NCBI GenBank assembly: GCA_035604635.1
Contig: DATNIC010000084.1
Location: 1 to 11,325, forward strand
DNA from: DATNIC01 sp035604635
Lineage (GTDB): Bacteria > Vulcanimicrobiota > Vulcanimicrobiia > Vulcanimicrobiales > Vulcanimicrobiaceae
Length of the DNA: 11,325 bases
Reading direction: 5' to 3'
The position numbers and the translations under genes were made by a program. Under the pieces are notes generated by a model that made no database searches, was not told where the DNA came from, and saw nothing but the letters and a program-made list of their open reading frames with translations. How positions within the stretch are numbered: the first letter of the stretch is position 1; the number at the start of each line of letters is the position of its first letter. Below are positions 6,848-11,325 of this stretch, piece after piece.

Positions 6848-8259
6848 CAGCCGTCGACCACGCGCGAAAAAATCGCCGCCTCGGCGGCGCGCAACGCGTC
6901 CATGCTTCCGACGAAATTGTCGCACATGAGCGCGAACGTGACCGGGCCGTGCCGCTTGGTCATGACGAACCCGGCGAGATTCCACACGTGCGTCATCGAG
7001 CCGCTCTTCGCGTAGACCCGTTCTTCGACCCTCGGCAACGCGTCGAGGAAGATCTGTCGATTCGGCCCGTTCCAATCGGATTGCATTAAGGTCACATAGG
7101 CGCGCGGCGTGATGGCATCATAGCGCGAGAGCCCCGAACCGTCGACGATCGCCAGCGTCGCCGGATCGATCCCCGTACCGCGCAGGAATGCCTGCTCCAC
7201 TGCAACCCCGCCGGCGCTCGTCCCGGGCGCACCGCGCGCGGAGAGCGCGAGCGTCTTCAGCAAAGCTTCACCGACGAGGTTGTCGCTGTGCGGCCAAAAC
7301 CATTGCAACAGGCGTACAAGCGGATCAGAGTCGTGCGTCCACAGAACCGTCGCGTTCGGGACCGCCGCCGATAGGATGTGCGGGACGACTTGCGGCGGAT
7401 CGAACGTCACGCCGTGAGTGACGAGCGCTCGCGCGAAGACGTCCGTCGCATACGCGACTGGATCGGGGACGGCCGCGGCGATCGTCTCTTCTTTTCCCGC
7501 GGGAATCGAACCGGTGATGCGGATCGCACTGCCATCGCGCTGCACGTCGAGCGTATCCTCACTCCCCGCCACGCCGGTGACGGTCGCATTTTCGAGCACG
7601 ATCGCACTCGTCAGCGGCGTAATGCCGAGTGTCGCCGGCGCGCCGGCCGACGTCGCGGCCGCGACGTGCACCGTCACCGTGTTCTCTTCGAGCATCACGC
7701 CGCTGACGATCGCGGAGAAATCGTACGGGATGTCCTCGATCATCCAACCCGGGGCATATGGAACGCGATCGAATGCCGAAACGTCGATCGCAATGCCGCC
7801 GTGAATCGCGCGAACGCCGCGCGCGGCAATCGTGGCCGCGGCGGCATCGATGTCGCTCGCACGCAAGAGCGGATCGCCGCCCCCGCGTAAGACGACGTCG
7901 CCGTCGATCGCATCGGGCGCGGTGACGTTCGCGACGATGCTGGTGTGAAACCGGAAGTCCTTTCCCAGCCGCGCGATCGCCGTCGAACCCGTCACCAGTT
8001 TCAACGTCGAAGCCGGGACGAAACCTTCCTCGGCCCCGCGCGCGTAGAGGACCGTCCCGCGATTCGTGTCGATCGCGTAGAAGCCCAGGTGCGCGCCGCG
8101 GATCGCCGGGCCGCTCAGCCGGCGATCGATCTCCGCGTCGAGCGCCGCGACCTGCGCCGCCGTCCACGGGACTCCAAGATCGGTCGTCGGCACCTGGCCT
8201 GCCGCCACTGCGGGCGCGAGCAGGCCGAGCGCAAGCCCTGCGATAGCTGTACGGATCAC
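6847..8259 (-). CDS. dacB: D-alanyl-D-alanine carboxypeptidase/endopeptidase, PBP4 type (peptidase S13)
   Basis: A periplasmic or extracytoplasmic penicillin-binding protein that trims peptidoglycan peptides. The 470 residues begin with a signal peptide (MIR, hydrophobic core to about residue 18, likely cleavage after AVAA at 20). The serine motif is Ser84-Thr-Leu-Lys87 in ASTLKLVTG, the second motif is Ser325-Asp-Asn327 in PHSDNLVGEALLK, and the third is Lys418-Ser-Gly420 in YAKSGSM; the family more often has KTG. The long stretch between the first and second motif, about 240 residues, matches the inserted domain of PBP4 proteins, including LRGGGDPLL. The GTG at 8259 overlaps the toxin stop as GTGA, so translation is probably coupled. 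All catalytic residues are present, so it should be active. Confidence 0.93.
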   Translation of the reverse strand: MIRTAIAGLALGLLAPAVAAGQVPTTDLGVPWTAAQVAALDAEIDRRLSGPAIRGAHLGFYAIDTNRGTVLYARGAEEGFVPASTLKLVTGSTAIARLGKDFRFHTSIVANVTAPDAIDGDVVLRGGGDPLLRASDIDAAAATIAARGVRAIHGGIAIDVSAFDRVPYAPGWMIEDIPYDFSAIVSGVMLEENTVTVHVAAATSAGAPATLGITPLTSAIVLENATVTGVAGSEDTLDVQRDGSAIRITGSIPAGKEETIAAAVPDPVAYATDVFARALVTHGVTFDPPQVVPHILSAAVPNATVLWTHDSDPLVRLLQWFWPHSDNLVGEALLKTLALSARGAPGTSAGGVAVEQAFLRGTGIDPATLAIVDGSGLSRYDAITPRAYVTLMQSDWNGPNRQIFLDALPRVEERVYAKSGSMTHVWNLAGFVMTKRHGPVTFALMCDNFVGSMDALRAAEAAIFSRVVDG

Positions 8260-8600
8260 AAATCCATGATTGCGCGCAAGCCACGATCGATTTCGGACAT
8301 ATGCCGTTGAGCGAGCACGCCGAGTCGCGCGCGTAAGCGTGCTCTGTCAACCGTCCGGACCTGATTGCACAAAGCCAGACTATCCTTGGACAAGCCGCCC
8401 TCGCCCCCGGGCACAAACGGCCGCAGCAAGTCGCCCGTTCGCCCACGGGCGTCGGTTAGGGGGACGATAATCGTCGTCGGCGAGGCACGGTTGGCGGCGT
8501 CGCGTTGCACGACGACACAGGGCCGGGTCTTACGTTGTTCCGAGCCGACGGTCGGATCGAGCGAGACGATCCAGACCTCACTCCTCGCCGGCGAGTCCAT
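8256..8600 (-). CDS. mazF: MazF/PemK-family toxin (mRNA interferase)
   Basis: A 114-residue protein of the PemK/MazF endoribonuclease fold. Family features run through its whole length: EVWIVSLDPTVGSEQRKTRP (8-27), CVVVQRD (28-34), IIVPLT ending at Thr50, and GLSKDSLALCNQVRTVDRARL (69-89) as the typical second half. Arg27 and Thr50 correspond to active-site positions of MazF enzymes, so it looks functional. The usual RGEV start is RSEV here. The start at 8600 lies 23 bases inside the antitoxin gene; the preceding GATGAGCG is a weak ribosome site. The antitoxin-then-toxin order is standard. What is unusual is that its stop overlaps the dacB start, which fuses the module to an envelope operon. 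The RNA cleavage sequence cannot be told from here. Confidence 0.92.
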   Translation of the reverse strand: MDSPARSEVWIVSLDPTVGSEQRKTRPCVVVQRDAANRASPTTIIVPLTDARGRTGDLLRPFVPGGEGGLSKDSLALCNQVRTVDRARLRARLGVLAQRHMSEIDRGLRAIMDL

Positions 8601-8811
8601 CGCTCATCGTCGAAGCGAACTCCCGCGCAATCGCTGCGTCCTCGCCGGAGTTGTCCGCGCAAATGCGGGCGATCTCATCATCATCGCGACGGCGGCGCTC
8701 CTCGATTGCGGCGCGGCGGGCGGCGCTCGTCATGAATTCAGAGCGGTTTGAGGTCACCGAATCGATCAAGGTAAGGTCGTCGTCGGGCACTGTTATGGAT
8801 ATTTTAGCCAC
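8578..8811 (-). CDS. ribbon-helix-helix antitoxin of the MazF-type toxin
   Basis: A 77-residue acidic protein encoded directly upstream of the toxin. Residues 3-9 (KISITVP) form the predicted DNA-binding beta strand and 11-40 (LTLIDSV, then SEFMTSAARRAAIEERR) the two helices of a CopG/MetJ-like ribbon-helix-helix domain. The C-terminal half (DDEIARICADNSGEDAAIAREFASTMSDGLAGEE) would be the disordered toxin-wrapping tail. It should bind and block the toxin and repress its own promoter, as known for such modules. The start is a GTG at 8811, right next to a 22-base palindrome that may be its operator. No Shine-Dalgarno sequence is present and a -10-like TATACT lies 6 to 12 bases ahead, so the mRNA may be leaderless. 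The exact antitoxin family is not certain. Confidence 0.85.
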   Translation of the reverse strand: MAKISITVPDDDLTLIDSVTSNRSEFMTSAARRAAIEERRRRDDDEIARICADNSGEDAAIAREFASTMSDGLAGEE

Positions 8812-8833
8812 ACTTATAGTATATACTAAAAGT
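8812..8833. promoter_or_regulatory. 22-base near-perfect palindrome, likely antitoxin operator
   Basis: The perfect core is AGTATATACT (8818-8827). The symmetry extends outwards to 8812 and 8833 with a single mismatched pair (8816 against 8829). It is the most AT-rich patch in the right half of the window and directly abuts the antitoxin GTG. Ribbon-helix-helix antitoxins bind palindromic or repeated sites over their own promoter, so operator function is likely but inferred. Confidence 0.65.
8818..8827. promoter_or_regulatory. overlapping -10-like elements on both strands
   Basis: Because of the palindrome, TATACT can be read on the minus strand (8823-8818) and on the plus strand (8822-8827). 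The minus-strand copy would give transcription starting at about the antitoxin GTG. The plus-strand copy would give a sigma operon mRNA with a leader of about 75 to 90 bases. No convincing -35 hexamer is visible at 16 to 18 bases from either, so this is a tentative call. Confidence 0.4.
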
Positions 8834-8908
8834 ATGCCCGCGCCTAGCCCCGTCCTGCGTCAAGCCGTAACCTTTCGCCACCGCAGGCGGTAGCTGGTTA
8901 AGTAGGTT
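8834..8908 (+). promoter_or_regulatory. upstream region of the sigma factor operon
   Basis: This stretch lies between the palindrome and the sigma gene. It holds GTAACC (8866-8871), which resembles the AAC-containing -35 element of ECF promoters, and a 12-base inverted repeat ACCGC-AG-GCGGT (8880-8891). Self-activation by the sigma factor is possible, but no matching -10 element stands out. Confidence 0.3.
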
Positions 8909-9562
8909 TTGGAGGGTCGACCCATCCCCGAACTGACGGATGAGGCAGTCGTAGCGCAAGTCTTGGCCGGTGACCAAGAGGCGTTTGCGACGCTCGTGGA
9001 TCGATACAAACGGAGCATTGCGAATTTTATCGGCGCATCGGTGCATGGGTCGTCGGACGTCGCTGATCTCTCGCAAGAGACGTTCATGCGTGCCTATGCG
9101 CACTTGGGGACGTACAATCCGGCGCTCGGCCGTTTCTCGACGTGGCTCTATCACATCGCTCGCAACGTCGTGCGCACGTTCCTGGGCAAATCGCTCAGGC
9201 GGCCGGCGACCCAGGATCTGGGCGAAGAGCGCGCCTTGGAAAACATCGTCGCCGACGCGTCGACCGAATCCGATCCCGCAGGCGGGATCCTGCGCGCCGA
9301 GGTCGAGGCCGAGGTCCGGGCGGCGCTGGCCGAACTTCCGGAACGGACGCGAACGGTGCTCGCGCTGCGGTACTACGACAATATGGAATATCAAACGATC
9401 GCCCGGGTGATGGGTTTGTCCCTGGGCAACGTCAAGACGCTCATTCACCGCGGCAAGCTCGCTCTGGCGCAAAAGCTGCGCGAGCGCGAAGCGCAGGCCG
9501 TCTCCAAGATTTCACGCGGACGCTCGCTCCGAGGTTTCGACAATGCGCTGCTCTTCATCTAG
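8909..9562 (+). CDS. ECF-type RNA polymerase sigma factor
   Basis: A sigma-70 family regulator with only regions 2 and 4. Region 2 spans about residues 24-92, with AFATLVDRYKRSI, DVADLSQETFMRAY and GRFSTWLYHIARNVVR; region 4 spans about 137-190, with LAELPERTRTVLALRYYD and the helix-turn-helix YQTIARVMGLSLGNVKTLIHRGK. It would direct polymerase to a small regulon, probably envelope-related given the next two genes. The start is unclear: an in-frame TAG at 8903 leaves TTG at 8909, ATC at 8924 or CTG at 8933. The coordinates use the TTG, but a strong GGAGGG at 8911-8916 overlaps it and is ideally spaced for the ATC. Its 3' end overlaps the anti-sigma gene by 20 bases. Confidence 0.92.
   Translation: MEGRPIPELTDEAVVAQVLAGDQEAFATLVDRYKRSIANFIGASVHGSSDVADLSQETFMRAYAHLGTYNPALGRFSTWLYHIARNVVRTFLGKSLRRPATQDLGEERALENIVADASTESDPAGGILRAEVEAEVRAALAELPERTRTVLALRYYDNMEYQTIARVMGLSLGNVKTLIHRGKLALAQKLREREAQAVSKISRGRSLRGFDNALLFI
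8911..8916 (+). promoter_or_regulatory. Shine-Dalgarno GGAGGG inside the nominal sigma start
   Basis: This is the best ribosome-binding sequence seen at a gene start in the window. It sits 7 bases before an ATC codon (8924) and 16 before a CTG (8933) in the sigma reading frame, and it overlaps the TTG at 8909. It therefore argues against the TTG as the true start. Confidence 0.55.
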
Positions 9563-10070
9563 GCGGCTCTTCGAAAGCTTCCTCGACGCGTCGCTGAGCG
9601 CGCGCGAAGAAGGCGAGTTCGTCCAGCACTTGGAGCGCTGCATCGAGTGTCGCACGGTGTTCGCGCAGTTCAGGGCCGTTGATGCGCTGTTGCTCCAGCC
9701 CGGCCCCGTCGAGTTGATACCGAACTTCACGCAACGCGCGATGGCGGAGGTGCGCGCTATGCCGGCGCCGCGGCCGGTACGCATCTTGTGGCTGGCCTAC
9801 ATCGCCGCCTATCTCGCCGCGTCGTGGCTGGCGATCGGGCTCGCGTTGATCTTCGCCGGCCCCGAAACGCGCGCTATGCTGGCCGCAGTCCTTGGGACGT
9901 CGGGAGCTGAGATGGCTGCGGTTGGCGCATTTGCCGGCGCGGTCGAGCGCGGGTTGGGGCGAAGCCTCTCCACCTTGACCATCGTCTCCGCGGGGGCGCT
10001 CCTGCTCGATATCGCCTTCGTCGCGATCCTCATCGTCGCTCGCCGGGCCCGCTCGGAGAGCGTGCGATGA
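9543..10070 (+). CDS. membrane anti-sigma factor with zinc-finger motif
   Basis: A 175-residue protein with an N-terminal ZAS (zinc-binding anti-sigma) domain: His29-x3-Cys33-x2-Cys36 in QHLERCIECRTVF, preceded by a helix of the usual type. A linker follows, then two hydrophobic segments at about 81-104 (ILWLAYIAAYLAASWLAIGL) and 146-166. The first domain should hold the sigma factor encoded just upstream and release it on an envelope or redox signal. The ATG at 9543 lies 20 bases inside the sigma gene, with GAGG 8 bases ahead, and its stop overlaps the next start as ATGA. The tight coupling supports sigma/anti-sigma pairing in equal amounts. Confidence 0.88.
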   Translation: MRCSSSRRLFESFLDASLSAREEGEFVQHLERCIECRTVFAQFRAVDALLLQPGPVELIPNFTQRAMAEVRAMPAPRPVRILWLAYIAAYLAASWLAIGLALIFAGPETRAMLAAVLGTSGAEMAAVGAFAGAVERGLGRSLSTLTIVSAGALLLDIAFVAILIVARRARSESVR

Positions 10071-10933
10071 ACCGCATCATGGTGGCTTTCGCCTTCGCGT
10101 GCGCGCTCTGCCTCGCGTTGTACGCGCCGGCGAGCGCGCGCGAGTACTCGCACGGCCGGACCGTCCTCTTCCACGATGTCTTCATCGCCCCGGGTGACGT
10201 CGTCAACGGCGATCTCAACGTGCTCTTCGGCAACGTGACGGTCGCCGGGACCGTGCATGGCGATCTCAACGTCATCGGCGGAACGTATCAGACGCTCCCG
10301 GGCGCGGAGATCGACGGCGAGATCCACAGCGCGGCTGCCGATTCGCTGATGTCGATTGCGCCGTGGATGATGTCGACCCACGCGATGTATCCGTTCGCGC
10401 AACAGAGCCGCCATCTGTGGGTGAAGCTCGCCTCCTCGATCATCGTCCTGGTCGTGTTCCTGCTCTTTCCGATGCGCGTCCGCCTCGCGCTCGAGCGCGT
10501 CGAGCGTCATCCCGGACTCTCGGCAGCGGTCGGGACGCTCGCGCTCGTCGCCGTGTTGCCGGTCGCGATTCTCCTCGTGCTGAGCATCATCGGGATCCCG
10601 CTCGTCATCCTCGAGATCGCGGCGGTCTTCGTGGGGATCTGCATCGGACAGGGCGCGATCAGCTTGCTCGTCGGCCGGCGTTTCTACGAGCTGATCAGCC
10701 CGAACCGGACGCCGTCACCGCTCGGCGCACTCATCCTCGGACTCATCCTCATCAGCGCAGCGGAGATCGTCCCCGTCGTCGGCTGGGCCGTAACCGCGCT
10801 CGTCTACCTCGTTGGCCTCGGCGCAACGATCCTCGCCTTCGCCCGCGAGGGCTATCTGCGCGCGATGTACACGGGCACGCCCTTCGGCGGGAATCCACCC
10901 TACGGCGGCCCGCCCATGAACCGCCCGGCTTAA
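10067..10933 (+). CDS. signal-peptide membrane protein with bactofilin-like repeat domain
   Basis: A 288-residue protein. It begins with a signal peptide (MNRIMV, hydrophobic core, likely cleavage after ASA at 24). Residues 35-88 form a short beta-helix-like repeat domain (GDVVNGDLNVLFGNVTVAG, then TVHGDLNVIGGTYQ) similar to the polymer-forming bactofilin (DUF583) fold, though only two to three turns long. About four hydrophobic segments follow (near 121-135, 152-174, 176-203, 217-255), and the tail is rich in Gly and Pro (TPFGGNPPYGGPP). The repeat domain would face outside the membrane, unlike classical cytosolic bactofilins. It overlaps the anti-sigma gene by four bases (ATGA), so it is likely a target or sensor partner of the same system. 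Its function is unknown. Confidence 0.75.
   Translation: MNRIMVAFAFACALCLALYAPASAREYSHGRTVLFHDVFIAPGDVVNGDLNVLFGNVTVAGTVHGDLNVIGGTYQTLPGAEIDGEIHSAAADSLMSIAPWMMSTHAMYPFAQQSRHLWVKLASSIIVLVVFLLFPMRVRLALERVERHPGLSAAVGTLALVAVLPVAILLVLSIIGIPLVILEIAAVFVGICIGQGAISLLVGRRFYELISPNRTPSPLGALILGLILISAAEIVPVVGWAVTALVYLVGLGATILAFAREGYLRAMYTGTPFGGNPPYGGPPMNRPA
10208..10272 (+). repeat. internal repeat encoding the GDLNV turns
   Basis: GGCGATCTCAACGT occurs at 10208-10221 and 10259-10272, exactly 51 bases (17 codons) apart. It encodes GDLNV twice in the bactofilin-like domain, with the spacing expected for one beta-helix turn. Identity at the DNA level suggests recent duplication or constrained codon use. Confidence 0.6.
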
Positions 10934-10940
10934 CTCTGAT

Positions 10941-11325
10941 TCATTGTTTTTGGGATCGCGTTGCGCTTGAGGGTGCCGTACTCTTGAACGGGCTCATGAA
11001 GCGCGGGTCGGTCATGAACGTCGCATCGTTGAGCGTCGAGAGGAACGCGACGAGCGCGGCCTGATCGGCCGCCGAGAGATTCAACTGAATCGGGACGCCG
11101 CCGCGTTGAAGGCGCGGATCGAGATTCGGACCCGGCTGGATCCCGGAATTGTAGAACGAGACAACCTGCGCTAGCGTCGCGAAGCGCCCGTCGTGCATGT
11201 AGGGGGCGGTGAGCGCGACGTTGCGCAGCGTCGGCACGCGCACCGGCTGCTCGCTGGTGCCGTTGCTCGCGAAGCTCGCCGGGCCGGTGGCGCCGTGCGC
11301 ATCGCGCCAGTTGCCCGCGAAGTTG
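10941..11325 (-). CDS. di-haem cytochrome c peroxidase (CCP/MauG family), C-terminal part
   Basis: The reading frame stays open to the window edge, so the gene is partial: about 127 C-terminal residues are visible and the start lies beyond 11325. Diagnostic stretches are VPTLRNVALTAPYMHDGRFATL, where Met and His lie in the family's haem-ligand region, then VVSFYNSGIQPGPNLDPRL and the C-terminal ALVAFLSTLND followed by MTDPRFMSPF. These enzymes reduce hydrogen peroxide or oxidise substrates in the periplasm. The two CxxCH haem sites would be in the missing part. The GTG at 11243 is an internal codon, because homology continues upstream of it (NFAGNWRDAHGATG). The gene converges on the bactofilin-like gene with only a 7-base gap and no evident terminator between them. 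Confidence 0.9.
   Translation of the reverse strand, partial: NFAGNWRDAHGATGPASFASNGTSEQPVRVPTLRNVALTAPYMHDGRFATLAQVVSFYNSGIQPGPNLDPRLQRGGVPIQLNLSAADQAALVAFLSTLNDATFMTDPRFMSPFKSTAPSSATRSQKQ

Larger units (their letters stand above)
2697..8811 (-). other. seven-cistron operon with every junction overlapping
   Basis: Order from the promoter side: antitoxin, toxin, dacB, SIS protein, rmlD-like, ugd, uxs. Overlaps are 23, 4, 1, 11, 7 and 4 bases: GTGA at toxin/dacB and at ugd/uxs, TGATG at dacB/SIS. Because there is no spacer anywhere, a single transcript with translational coupling is the simplest reading. The only non-coding DNA upstream is the 97-base divergent region at 8812-8908. The single transcript is an inference; internal promoters cannot be excluded. 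Confidence 0.75.

Noticed and set aside
7559..8446. Minus-strand frame of 295 codons across dacB and the toxin in another frame
   Set aside because: Arg-rich composition and no homology; dacB and the toxin in the other frames carry all expected catalytic motifs.
8858..8863. TTGACG on the minus strand as -35 box of the antitoxin promoter
   Set aside because: It is 34 bases from the TATACT element, too far for a sigma-70 promoter, and no other -10 lies at the right distance.
8804..9472. Minus-strand frame of 222 codons opposite the sigma factor
   Set aside because: Antisense shadow; the sigma factor on the plus strand has clear regions 2 and 4.
10886..10951. Possible terminator: GGCGGG (10886-10891) with CCCGCC (10909-10914) and a T-run near 10947-10951
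   Set aside because: The loop is long, the stem lies inside coding sequence and the T-run is more than 30 bases away, so it is not a normal intrinsic terminator.
10941..11243. Reading the cytochrome c peroxidase fragment as a complete 100-residue protein starting at GTG 11243
   Set aside because: Family-like sequence continues upstream in the same frame to the window edge, so it is the tail of a longer gene.

Overview
This is a gene-dense chromosomal window from a high-GC bacterium. Nearly all of it is coding, GTG and TTG starts are common, and adjacent genes repeatedly overlap. A cell wall carboxypeptidase with a signal peptide and the tail of a di-haem cytochrome c peroxidase imply an exported compartment and respiration, which fits a diderm-like free-living organism. 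The gene style recalls uncultured soil lineages such as Eremiobacterota, but that is a guess; no rRNA or marker gene is present to place it. No tRNA, rRNA, CRISPR array or insertion sequence was seen.

Left part (1-2757): a polytopic membrane protein of unknown function on the minus strand (41-1630) diverges, across a 23-base gap, from a clear UDP-galactopyranose mutase gene, glf (1654-2757, plus strand).

Centre (2697-8811, minus strand): seven genes are packed end to end and every junction overlaps. In transcription order they are a ribbon-helix-helix antitoxin, a MazF/PemK-type toxin, a PBP4-type D-Ala-D-Ala carboxypeptidase (dacB), a double-SIS sugar-phosphate protein that resembles the isomerase half of GlmS, an RmlD-like reductase, UDP-glucose 6-dehydrogenase and UDP-glucuronate decarboxylase. 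The last two form a complete UDP-glucose to UDP-glucuronate to UDP-xylose route. With glf (UDP-galactofuranose) and RmlD (dTDP-rhamnose type) the block supplies activated sugars for a surface polysaccharide, while dacB edits peptidoglycan. The last gene overlaps the convergent 3' end of glf by 61 bases.

Right part (8812-11325): a 97-base divergent control region carries a 22-base near-perfect palindrome directly against the antitoxin start. On the plus strand follow an ECF-type sigma factor, an overlapping membrane zinc-finger anti-sigma factor, and a secreted/membrane protein with a short bactofilin-like repeat domain; these three also overlap. The window ends in the C-terminal part of a convergent di-haem cytochrome c peroxidase.

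The most notable points are that a toxin-antitoxin pair is the head of an envelope sugar operon, that its putative operator lies between that operon and an envelope-type sigma operon, and that the sigma factor appears to have a non-canonical or unusually placed start codon.
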